Source of the DNA: Sphingobacterium hungaricum
Lineage (GTDB): Bacteria; Bacteroidota; Bacteroidia; Sphingobacteriales; Sphingobacteriaceae
Length of the DNA stretch: 64,000 nt
NCBI RefSeq assembly: GCF_015210005.1
Contig: NZ_MU158698.1
Coordinates: forward strand, 248,001-312,000
Direction: 5' to 3'
The position numbers were made by a program, and so were the translations under genes. The notes beneath the pieces were generated by a model, which searched no databases, was not told where the DNA came from, and was given only the letters and a program-made list of their open reading frames with translations. Below are positions 17,688 through 25,274 of the stretch, one piece after another (position 1 is the first letter of the stretch; each line of letters begins with the position of its first letter).

Positions 17688-18323
17688 TTACATACCAATT
17701 TTAGAAATCGCAAATTCATATACAGTAGATTCAACGATGTCGTTATTGTCGGCAAACAGCACCAGTTTTAAAAAGATGGTTCCTGAAGTCAGGCCTGACT
17801 CAAATAGAAATTTAGATTTGTAATGATCGGAAGTTGACCAGTTCACATTGGTTTGACCAGCAGGATTGATAGGCGTAAAATAAATCGATGCTTTATTCAT
17901 CGAGTGCTGTGCTTTAAATTTAATTTTGAATACGCCCATTCGTGCTGTGTAGCCTACTTCAAATTCAGTGATTGGCACAAGCGGAACTTTTGCTTTTGCG
18001 CCTACTTTGGTAGTAGGCAATCCGCATCCTTTTAAGATAGCTTCATCCCCATGCGCAAGCTTGTTCACTCCTTTTACATTATCTCTTAAAATGTTTTCCG
18101 CTTTCGTTCGCTCATTGTTGCGATTCGAAATCGAATTGCGCTGTTTGTTATTTTCAACTTCATCAACATACATAAAAAAGGCTTCCGAAACGGGCTCAAG
18201 CAAGGTAATATTCGGCCATTCGTCTTTGTAAGTCTGGTTGTTTTTTTGTTTTTTAATGACATCCAGCATCGTTTTTCCAAAATTATCAATGGAATAACTC
18301 AAAAATTCGCACGTACATTGCAT
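17688..18323 (-). CDS. hypothetical protein, two-part, no known family
   Basis: 211 residues, no signal peptide or membrane helix. The first ~100 residues are polar and helical (TKAENILRDNVKGVNKLAHG). The second half is a beta-rich stretch (EVGYTARMGVFKIKFKAQHS ... IYFTPINPAGQTNVNWSTSD) ending FAISKIGM, which resembles a fibronectin-III-like sandwich found at the end of Bacteroidota proteins of unknown role. An internal Met at residue 19 is an alternative start. The gene sits between the two direct repeats and in front of a long AT-rich stretch and the 21-bp array, so it may be accessory DNA. Confidence 0.55.
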   Translation of the reverse strand: MQCTCEFLSYSIDNFGKTMLDVIKKQKNNQTYKDEWPNITLLEPVSEAFFMYVDEVENNKQRNSISNRNNERTKAENILRDNVKGVNKLAHGDEAILKGCGLPTTKVGAKAKVPLVPITEFEVGYTARMGVFKIKFKAQHSMNKASIYFTPINPAGQTNVNWSTSDHYKSKFLFESGLTSGTIFLKLVLFADNNDIVESTVYEFAISKIGM

Positions 18324-18681
18324 AATAATTTAGTATTAAATGTTTTCCAATAGATAGCAGTCCATACACAGGCAAGACTGCATATCGTTAACTAAGAACC
18401 AAATTAAAAATAAATTTTAATATTTCAAAATTATTTTATAATTTCTTAATAATTAATTAAAGATTTGATATGTGGATATATTGCTATGCTCACAGCTGAC
18501 GTATACTGCTTCATAATGAAAAAGTAATTCAATATGCAAGATTTATCTATTTTAAAGGTCATTTAATACCGTAAAGGAAAGTTTTGAAAAGAAAAATATA
18601 GAATATTTTATTTTTATTAAAAATTGCAAACTCAGCAGAAGTAGGTTAGAAGGGCATTAAACAACAATTTCTAAACTATCT
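18324..18681. other. AT-rich gene-free stretch
   Basis: 358 bp, strongly AT-rich (runs such as TAATTTCTTAATAATTAATT near 18440-18460), upstream of the minus-strand gene that starts at 18323. It should contain that gene's promoter but no TAnnTTTG match was convincing. No open frame of note. Confidence 0.6.
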
Positions 18682-18921
18682 AGCGCTTCTAGTATGACTA
18701 TGTGAACTTCTTATATACGCGTTAGAAGTTCTATCGTCACCATCAGAAGTTCTAATGCTTATGTTAGAAGGATTATTGCGAGCATTAGAAGTTATTTCGT
18801 GACCATCAGAAGTTCTAATGAAGCTATTAGAACTTCTTGTGTGAAGATAAGAAGCATCTGTTTGGCCATTAGAAGTTTTAGTCTATAAATCAGAAGTTCT
18901 AATAAGACTATTAGAACTTCA
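18682..18921. repeat. phased 21-bp repeat array, 12 units
   Basis: Units begin at 18682, 18703, 18724, 18745, 18766, 18787, 18808, 18829, 18850, 18871, 18892 and 18913: exactly 21 bp apart with no insertion or deletion. The best units read AGAAGTTCTAAT followed by about 9 variable bases; AGAA is invariant in the last ten units and always has T two bases before it. In two places (18808-18837, 18892-18920) neighbouring units carry opposite orientations and form near-perfect or perfect hairpins with a 6-nt loop. Units are not identical and the variable parts are unrelated, so this is not a simple microsatellite or a CRISPR. No gene covers it convincingly. Confidence 0.85.
18808..18837. repeat. 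perfect 12-bp inverted repeat inside the array
   Basis: AGAAGTTCTAAT (18808-18819), loop GAAGCT, ATTAGAACTTCT (18826-18837). The arms are exact reverse complements. A sister hairpin (11-bp arms) lies exactly 84 bp, four array periods, further on at 18893-18920. Confidence 0.85.
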
Positions 18922-19170
18922 AGGAAAGGCTAGCTAGCTTCCTTAAGACATCAAAAAGGCATTTGTGAGAAGACCATAAGGTTATGTTAAAGAAGAAATT
19001 GATTTATTTATCAAGTTTGAAGGTTATTTGGTGGTGAAAACCTAGCATTTTCAGGTAGTTTTAATGGACTTTTGCAAAAATGAGACTTGAAGGATTTTTG
19101 GATTAATTTAAATAATAGATTCTTCGCTACGCTACCAATGACAGATTTAATACTGGCTAAGCAGTATACA
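18922..19170. other. gene-free stretch between array and second direct repeat
   Basis: About 250 bp with no credible gene and no recognised regulatory signal; it leads into the second copy of the 505-bp repeat. Confidence 0.5.
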
Positions 19171-19224
19171 TATTGCTCCGTAGGAGCTACCGCTTTGTAA
19201 CAGGATTAATTGATAAATATATGC

Positions 19225-19270
19225 GTGCCGTAGGTACGCTCCTTTTGGAAAAGGATTGTACCTACGGCAC
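19225..19270. repeat. short REP hairpin
   Basis: GTGCCGTAGGTAC (19225-19237) and GTACCTACGGCAC (19258-19270) are exact reverse complements around a 20-bp spacer that holds an internal CCTTTTGGAAAAGG palindrome. The equivalent arm in the first direct repeat has decayed. Confidence 0.8.
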
Positions 19271-19398
19271 AAAATATTTCGCTGGTTTTTTACTACAAAG
19301 CGGTTGTGCCTACGGCACATTGAGCGGAAAATGTATTGCTTTTTAACTTGCTCCGTAGGAGCAAAATGTTTGTAGGAAAAAAATACGTAATGATAATA

Positions 19399-19474
19399 GC
19401 GTGCCGTAGATACGCAACAATTTATTTTGAAGCCATATAAATCTTTTCGATTGGATTGCGTACCTACGGCACGC
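19399..19474. repeat. REPIN-like inverted doublet, copy 3
   Basis: GCGTGCCGTAGATACGCAAC (19399-19418) faces ATTGCGTACCTACGGCACGC (19455-19474). It corresponds to 16668-16743 in the other direct repeat, with one further mismatch in the left arm. Confidence 0.8.
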
Positions 19475-19730
19475 ATTTAATTCTTCTAATTATCTCTACA
19501 AACATTCCGCCTCTAACGAGGCTTTAAAATAAAGCATAATCTGAACTTTATTCTTTGTTCCACATACTTTACTATCTGCAGGTCTTACGCAACAAAATAT
19601 CAATCAGCAAAACATTGTCATCATGTTCCAAAAGTTTTGCAAACAAAATTTAGCTCCTCAGAATGACAATTTGTATCCTTGTCGCTCTATATTGTATATG
19701 TCACTCTGAGTGAAACGAAGAGTCTCCAAT

Positions 19731-22700
19731 TTAAATTGCCTTTTCTTTTTTATAAACCCAATAAAACACAATTGGCAATACGGTAAATGAAAGCACCAAA
19801 CAGAATAGTAATCCGCCGACGATCATAATCGCTAAGGGCTTTTGTATTTCCGAACCCATTCCGGTCGACAGAGCCGCCGGAAGCAGACCCATCGAACCCA
19901 TTAAAGCTATCATTATTACGGGACGGACACGGCTTCGGACGCCAATGGAAATCGCTTCCAATAAGGGCATTTTCTGCTTCAGGTTTTCACGCATCACACC
20001 TATTAATACAATCCCATCAATGGTGGCGACACCAAAAAGAATAATAAACCCGATACCTGCCGAAATCCCAAATACCGTTCCGGTCATCCATAGCGAAAGA
20101 AATCCGCCGATAAAGGCAAAAGGCAAGGTCAGCGAGGCAATTCCTGTGTCTTTAAAATTCCCAAAATTGCTGTAAAGCAATACCAAAATCAACAGCAGTG
20201 ATACAGGTACGACCATCATCAACTGCTTGCTGGCGCGCTCTTTACTCTCGAACTCCCCTGCCCATTCCATGTAGTTTTCCTTCGGCAGTTTTACCTCATT
20301 TGCTACGACCTGTTTTGCTTCTGCAATCGTGCTTCCCAAATCGCGCCCTTCAATACTGAATCCAACGCCAATATATCTACTATTTCCTTCTCTGTAAATA
20401 AAGGCAGGCCCAGTTTTATACGAAATCGTTGCAATTTCCTGCAAAGGGACCGAACGCCCATTGGATGTTGGAATGGAAATATTTCCAATCTTCTCTGGCG
20501 TATCGCGGTAGTTTTCTTCAAAGCGTAGCAAAACATCAAACTGCCGATCATCCTCATAGAATGTAGTCGCAGCCTGCCCTCCGATTGTCATCGCAATCAC
20601 GGCCTGAACATCAGCCGTAAACACGCCATATTTCGCCATTTTAGAATCATGCAGCTGAATCCGCAATTCCGGCAGGCCAATGTTTTCGTATACATTCAAA
20701 TCCGTAATGCCATCTACTTTCCGAATCGCTGTCGCGACCTGATTGGCATAATCTTCCAGATCGTATAAATCATTTCCAAAAATCTTAATGACCAACGCGC
20801 TCTTCACACCCGCTACATATTCTTCGACATTATCCTGAATCGGTTGGCTAAAACCAAAATTAATGCCCGGATATGCATCCAACTTCCCACGAATCTCCTG
20901 AATAATATCGTCTTTGCTTACCTTGCGTGCCCAATCGGATTGGTCTTTAAGCTGCACATTCAATTCAATATTGAAAAAGCCTGTTGGATCTGTTCCATCA
21001 TTCGGTCGGCCGGTCTGTGTTAGCACAAAATCGATTTCTTCGAAATCTGCTAAGAGCATGGATTTCATTTCTTTAGTCAGGCGTGTCGATTCTTTCAAGT
21101 TAATGCTATTGGGCAAGGTCGCCCGAATGTAGATCGCACCCTCATTTAATTTAGGCAGGAATTCAGAACCATAATGAGAGAACTTAACCGCACATATAGC
21201 CAGCACACCGACAAATAGCGCAATAGTCGTTTTCTTATAGGTAAAAGCATACTGATACAGCTTGTAGACATTATTGATGAAAAACTTTGAAATAAAGTTT
21301 TCACGCTCTTCCATATCCTTTGTGAACAGCAGTTTACACATGGCTGGCACATAAGTCAAGCTCAAGAGAAGAGAGCCTAACAATGCATAACCAAGTGTAA
21401 ATGCTAAAGGAGTAAACATCTTGCCTTCAACTTTCTGAAAAGAAAATATCGGCAACAGTGCCACAATTAAAATTAGCAATGCGAAGAAAATATAGGATGC
21501 AACACTACCCGCACTCCGCTTGATAATGCCCATTTTGCTCATTTTGGCAAAGCGCGCTGGCCCGACTTTGTGAGAAACGGTAGCAAGAGCGACGAAAACT
21601 GTTTCGACCATGACCAGTGTCCCCTCCAGCAACAGACCAAAATCAAGCGATCCCATCGAAATCAGGTTCGCCGGCAAACCTTGAATTTTGAGCATAATAA
21701 TCGCAAACAAAAAGGCCAAAGGAATAACCGAAGCGACGATAAATGTGGATTTCCAATTGTATAAAAAGATAAAGACAATCAAGGCCACCAAAAGCACACC
21801 TTCAACCAAATTTTTAGATACTGTATGTACGGTATTATCGACTAATTTAGTCCGGTCAACTACCGTTTCGATTTGCACATGTTCAGGCAAGGTACGGGTA
21901 TTCAGTTCCTTGATTTTATCTTTTAAGCGCTCGATCACTTCCGATGGATTTTCGCCACGCAACATCACAACAATCCCTTCCACTAAATCATCTTCTGCAT
22001 TGTAGCCGACCTGACCTAATCGAGGCTTAGCCGAAATCTCGACTTCCGCAATGTTCTTGATCAATACAGGGGTCGATCCATTTAATTGAATGGTGATGTT
22101 TTCGATGTCTTCAATCTTATCCAGCAAGCCGACACCGCGAACAACATAAGCTTGATCGCCCTGCTCGATCACATCTCCACCTACGTTAATATTGGATTTG
22201 GAAACCGCATCGTAAACATCCAATGGCGATAGGTCAAAACTCTTTAATGCAGTCGGATTAATCTTGATCTCAAAGATTTTTTCCTCGCCTCCGAAACTGA
22301 CAACGTCAGCTACACCCGGAACACTTAATAGTTCACGCTCGATTACCCAATCTTGCAATGCCGTAATTTCTTTGATCGGCAGATCGCTCTTGATGACATA
22401 GCGGAAAATTTCTCCGGTTGCACCCGATGGTGGTTCGATGGAAGTTTCTACCCCATCCGGCAAATCCACATCCGATAAACGGCTGGAAACATATTGCTGC
22501 GCATAAAAATCATCCACATCATCTTCAAATAGAACTGTGACAACCGACAGACCGAATAAAGAAATCGAACGCACGTTGGATTTCTTCGGAATGGTATTCA
22601 TGACTTTAGAAACCGGCAAAGTCACTAGCTTCTCAATCTCTTCGGCACTTCTTCCGGGCCATTGCGTAATGATGCGCGCGCGCGTATTCGTCACATCGGG

Positions 22701-22826
22701 ATAGGCTTCAATGGCAGTATGCATTAGGCTGTAAATTCCAGAAGCGAGCAGCGCTACTGTCAGGAAGATAATCAGCAATGCATTTTTTAAGGAAAATGAA
22801 ACAATATTTTGTACAAACTTCTTCAT
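19731..22826 (-). CDS. heavy-metal efflux RND pump (CusA/CzcA family)
   Basis: 1031 residues, the usual length for a heavy-metal RND pump: two sets of membrane helices and two large periplasmic loops. It starts with an N-terminal helix and AYPDVTNTRARIITQWPGRS, typical of CzcA/CusA. It expels metal ions across both membranes with the adaptor and TolC proteins encoded upstream. The helix-4 motif is DFGLLLEGTLVMVE (Asp395, Glu401, Glu408); in CzcA the middle acid is Asp, so a Glu substitution is present. The start lies 4 bp after the adaptor stop. Metal specificity (Cu/Ag or Zn/Co/Cd) cannot be decided from sequence alone. Confidence 0.93.
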   Translation of the reverse strand: MKKFVQNIVSFSLKNALLIIFLTVALLASGIYSLMHTAIEAYPDVTNTRARIITQWPGRSAEEIEKLVTLPVSKVMNTIPKKSNVRSISLFGLSVVTVLFEDDVDDFYAQQYVSSRLSDVDLPDGVETSIEPPSGATGEIFRYVIKSDLPIKEITALQDWVIERELLSVPGVADVVSFGGEEKIFEIKINPTALKSFDLSPLDVYDAVSKSNINVGGDVIEQGDQAYVVRGVGLLDKIEDIENITIQLNGSTPVLIKNIAEVEISAKPRLGQVGYNAEDDLVEGIVVMLRGENPSEVIERLKDKIKELNTRTLPEHVQIETVVDRTKLVDNTVHTVSKNLVEGVLLVALIVFIFLYNWKSTFIVASVIPLAFLFAIIMLKIQGLPANLISMGSLDFGLLLEGTLVMVETVFVALATVSHKVGPARFAKMSKMGIIKRSAGSVASYIFFALLILIVALLPIFSFQKVEGKMFTPLAFTLGYALLGSLLLSLTYVPAMCKLLFTKDMEERENFISKFFINNVYKLYQYAFTYKKTTIALFVGVLAICAVKFSHYGSEFLPKLNEGAIYIRATLPNSINLKESTRLTKEMKSMLLADFEEIDFVLTQTGRPNDGTDPTGFFNIELNVQLKDQSDWARKVSKDDIIQEIRGKLDAYPGINFGFSQPIQDNVEEYVAGVKSALVIKIFGNDLYDLEDYANQVATAIRKVDGITDLNVYENIGLPELRIQLHDSKMAKYGVFTADVQAVIAMTIGGQAATTFYEDDRQFDVLLRFEENYRDTPEKIGNISIPTSNGRSVPLQEIATISYKTGPAFIYREGNSRYIGVGFSIEGRDLGSTIAEAKQVVANEVKLPKENYMEWAGEFESKERASKQLMMVVPVSLLLILVLLYSNFGNFKDTGIASLTLPFAFIGGFLSLWMTGTVFGISAGIGFIILFGVATIDGIVLIGVMRENLKQKMPLLEAISIGVRSRVRPVIMIALMGSMGLLPAALSTGMGSEIQKPLAIMIVGGLLFCLVLSFTVLPIVFYWVYKKEKAI

Positions 22827-22830
22827 CCTC

Positions 22831-23922
22831 TTATTTATTTATTTCTTCAAAAAGCAACAAAGCATTCGCATCCACAATCTGTGTGAAATCAGCCAAACCT
22901 TCTTTTATGTAAACCATTTCTTCATTGGAAGCAAAAGGTTCAATGCGGAAAATCTGCAGATTGCAATCATCTTTGTACCCAACTACATATTCTTTGTTGT
23001 TGTGAAATACGACCGACTTTCGTGGAATGGCGAAACCTTTGCCCGTACTGTTATTTTTATGGATCAAGATATCTGCTGACATGCCCGGCATTAGGTTGAT
23101 GTTTCTGTTTTCCAAGACAACGCGCGCTTTCAGCACATGTTCGTTTTCATCAAAGACCTTGTAAATCTTATCGATCTTTCCATCATACAATTCATCTGGA
23201 TAGGCTAAGGTTCTTACCTTCACCACATCGCCCTCTTTAATGTATTGCAGATTATTTGCATAGATATTGACCATGACCCAAATCTGATTTAGGTTTGAGA
23301 TAGCGAATAAAGGACCTTCATCGCTCGTGACCGATTGCCCGACGCTCATATTTTTTTGCACAACAAAACCGTCTTTGGGCGCGATGATCTGAAATTGTCC
23401 TTTGGTATCCGAAGCCCTATATAAGCTAAGGTTTTGATTGATTTTATCGAGTTCCAATCGGCCATTGGCCAATTCATGTTCTGTCTCTAACACATCAGTC
23501 GATGAAGTCATTCCATCTGCCAATAGCGTCTGCTTATTTTTCAATACTTTTTCTAACAGGTCAATCTGATTTTGGGAATAACTTTTCTGTTGGTAGAGGT
23601 CTTGGATCTGAATGGAATTCACCGTTGCCAAAACTTGTCCCTTATGCACTCGGTCACCGAGTTCAAACTTCACCTGTTCGACAATCCCTTCCAATAAACT
23701 TTTGAAGGCGACTAAATCATTTTCATTGTACGATACTTTTCCAGTCAATGTCAACTGTTCATAAATCGCCTGTTCTTCCAAAGGAATCGGATGCGTATTT
23801 TTCCTTAAGGTTTCGCTGATGCAATAGCTTTTCTCTACGGCAGCAGTAGTTTCTTCGGCTGGTTTTGATTGACAAGAAAATAAGGAGATCGCGCCGAGCG
23901 CGTAAACAAAATGCAATTTCAT
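22831..23922 (-). CDS. RND efflux periplasmic adaptor (HlyD/CusB-like lipoprotein)
   Basis: The frame is open upstream to 23994, but the ATG at 23922 gives a lipoprotein leader (MKLHFVYALGAISLFSCQSK, lipobox Cys17) and a 2-bp gap to the tolC stop, so I start there (363 residues). A barrel-sandwich hybrid domain (GIVEQVKFELGDRVHKGQVL), a helical hairpin, and the return strand FQIIAPKDGFVVQKNMSVGQ are clear. It bridges the inner membrane pump and outer membrane channel. No His- or Met-rich N-terminal metal-binding tail is evident. Confidence 0.9.
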   Translation of the reverse strand: MKLHFVYALGAISLFSCQSKPAEETTAAVEKSYCISETLRKNTHPIPLEEQAIYEQLTLTGKVSYNENDLVAFKSLLEGIVEQVKFELGDRVHKGQVLATVNSIQIQDLYQQKSYSQNQIDLLEKVLKNKQTLLADGMTSSTDVLETEHELANGRLELDKINQNLSLYRASDTKGQFQIIAPKDGFVVQKNMSVGQSVTSDEGPLFAISNLNQIWVMVNIYANNLQYIKEGDVVKVRTLAYPDELYDGKIDKIYKVFDENEHVLKARVVLENRNINLMPGMSADILIHKNNSTGKGFAIPRKSVVFHNNKEYVVGYKDDCNLQIFRIEPFASNEEMVYIKEGLADFTQIVDANALLLFEEINK

Positions 23923-23924
23923 AA

Positions 23925-25199
23925 TTATAAATCTGTGCCTAAGCTGTATTGTAGTTCTTGATAAAGTTTGCGGTAATTCTCTTGCAGGTTCCAAAAGGTT
24001 TGCTGTGCTTCGAGAAAAGAGGTTGAAAAGTCAATAAATTCCAATAAGGTGATCTGCTGATTATTCAAATGCTTTTGGTAATTGTCCATCATCATTTGGT
24101 AAGACTCGATCGCCTCTGGCGGATATTCTTTCAATGCTTGTTCGTAAAATGAAAGCTGCTGGATCTGCCGGTCGATATCATTTTCGATCTCCTGTTTTAA
24201 ATAGGCTGTATTTTTCTGCTCCTGTTGGATAGCTAGCTGTGCAACCTGAATATTTCCCTTGTTGCGGTTGAAGACAGGAAGATCAATACGCAACCCCAAT
24301 CCCACGAAATCTTGCATAATGTTACCGCCGCGATCGTAATTGACCATAAAGTTTAAATCAGGAACCGCTTCTGCTTTCGCTAAGCGGTGCGTGCGCTCTG
24401 CTAACTGCTGTCTGTTCAACGCGCGTTTGATTGCGACTCTATTTTCAGAAATATTTTCTTTGGCTTCTAGGAAAGCTTGTTGCTCAAACGCAATAGGTTG
24501 ATTTGAGTCGATTCGGCTAATCGATCCATGTGGCAATCCCGCAAATAAATTGATCTTGGATAGCAGTTCTGCTTTTTCGCTCCGTAAGTCGACCAACTGT
24601 TCTTTTTGTTGGATAAGTTCAGATTGAATCCGATAATATTCGGCTTTAGAAACAGTTTTGTTCTCAGACTGGCGGCTGTATTGTCCGCTTAACTGTTCGA
24701 AATAACTGACGGCATAATGCACTTGCGTTTCTTGCTTTTGCAAGCGATCCAACTCGATCAGCGAAGTCCGCAGTTCTAATTTCAACGAGCGCAATAATTC
24801 TTCGAAAGCTAATTCAGTATCTACTTTTTCAAGTTCTTTGATCGAAATGCGCTTCTTGCGTTTATTCGAAGTTTCAACAAGCTGTTCCAATTCTAACGCG
24901 AATTGCTGCGTATGTCCATAATCACGCCACAGCCTTGGCAACTGTTCGCTGGTACTGTTAGCCCATAGATTGACTTCAGAAATTTCAAGGCTTGGATTAG
25001 GCCAGACTTTGGCTTGAAGAATTTCAGCTTGCGCCATGTCGACATCGTACTTTGCAGCAAATAGCTGGATATTATTCCTCAGTAACAAACTTTCGATTTC
25101 GACAGGAGAAAAAACCCGATCAGCATCTGCTTGTTGAGCGGAAGAAATTATGGGAATGCAAGTAATAAAAATAAGGAGGTAAGTATAGTTGAATCGCAT
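23925..25199 (-). CDS. TolC-family outer membrane efflux channel
   Basis: Start chosen at 25199 (MRFNYTYLLIFITCIPIISS, then AQ) because the signal peptide begins there; an in-frame ATG exists at 25217. About 424 residues with two long coiled-coil repeats: NPSLEISEVNLW in the first, VPDLNFMVNYDRGGN and GLRIDLPVFNRNKG in the second. This is the CusC/CzcC type of channel. It is the first of three coupled genes (2-bp and 4-bp gaps to adaptor and pump). An exact TAnnTTTG element and a direct-repeat operator precede it, suggesting its own inducible promoter within the larger operon. Confidence 0.92.
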   Translation of the reverse strand: MRFNYTYLLIFITCIPIISSAQQADADRVFSPVEIESLLLRNNIQLFAAKYDVDMAQAEILQAKVWPNPSLEISEVNLWANSTSEQLPRLWRDYGHTQQFALELEQLVETSNKRKKRISIKELEKVDTELAFEELLRSLKLELRTSLIELDRLQKQETQVHYAVSYFEQLSGQYSRQSENKTVSKAEYYRIQSELIQQKEQLVDLRSEKAELLSKINLFAGLPHGSISRIDSNQPIAFEQQAFLEAKENISENRVAIKRALNRQQLAERTHRLAKAEAVPDLNFMVNYDRGGNIMQDFVGLGLRIDLPVFNRNKGNIQVAQLAIQQEQKNTAYLKQEIENDIDRQIQQLSFYEQALKEYPPEAIESYQMMMDNYQKHLNNQQITLLEFIDFSTSFLEAQQTFWNLQENYRKLYQELQYSLGTDL

Positions 25200-25214
25200 A
25201 AAATGTATTTGATT

Positions 25215-25222
25215 CAAAAGTA
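25215..25222 (-). promoter_or_regulatory. candidate -7 element of the efflux genes
   Basis: On the minus strand, TACTTTTG matches TAnnTTTG exactly. It lies about 16 bp before the tolC ATG at 25199. No TTTG is present at the -33 position, which fits a promoter that needs an activator. Confidence 0.55.
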
Positions 25223-25253
25223 CCGTCCTAAAATTAAGGTAACTTTTGGCTTA

Positions 25254-25274
25254 GATTAGAATTCGATTAGAATT
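25254..25274 (-). promoter_or_regulatory. direct-repeat operator upstream of tolC (predicted OmpR-type regulator site)
   Basis: GATTAGAATT at 25254-25263 and again at 25265-25274, 11 bp apart, one helical turn, as expected for OmpR/PhoB-type regulators. It sits 32 bp upstream of the TACTTTTG element and overlaps the last codons of the sensor kinase gene. The same motif pair occurs at 27347-27368 before the regulator gene. Confidence 0.6.

Larger units (their letters stand above)
19174..19680 (+). repeat. 507-bp direct repeat, copy 2 (more intact)
   Basis: It matches 16444-16948 over its whole length in the same orientation. Its palindromes are better preserved: GCTCCGTAGGAGC at 19175-19187 and 19350-19362, the hairpin GTGCCGTAGGTAC ... 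GTACCTACGGCAC (19225-19270), the doublet at 19399-19474, GCCTCTAACGAGGC (19509-19522) and GCAAAAC ... GTTTTGC near 19608-19640. It ends about 50 bp from the stop of the RND pump gene. A following GTCACTCTGAGTGAAACG stretch resembles another dispersed Bacteroidota repeat. Confidence 0.85.

Noticed and set aside
18706-18888. Small gene encoding RSSNxxI heptapeptide repeats across the array
   Set aside because: The plus-strand frame has TGA at 18703 and TAA at 18886, no start codon in between, and changes among units alter amino acids freely. A decayed coding origin remains possible.
18682-18921. CRISPR array
   Set aside because: Period is 21 bp with a core of about 12 bp; the spacers are too short (about 9 bp), units vary, and no cas gene is nearby.
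19147-19476. 109-residue minus-strand open frame
   Set aside because: Entirely inside the second direct repeat; its sequence is dictated by the palindromes.
22831-23994. Adaptor gene starting at 23994
   Set aside because: The extension overlaps the tolC coding end and would bury the lipoprotein leader that starts at 23922.
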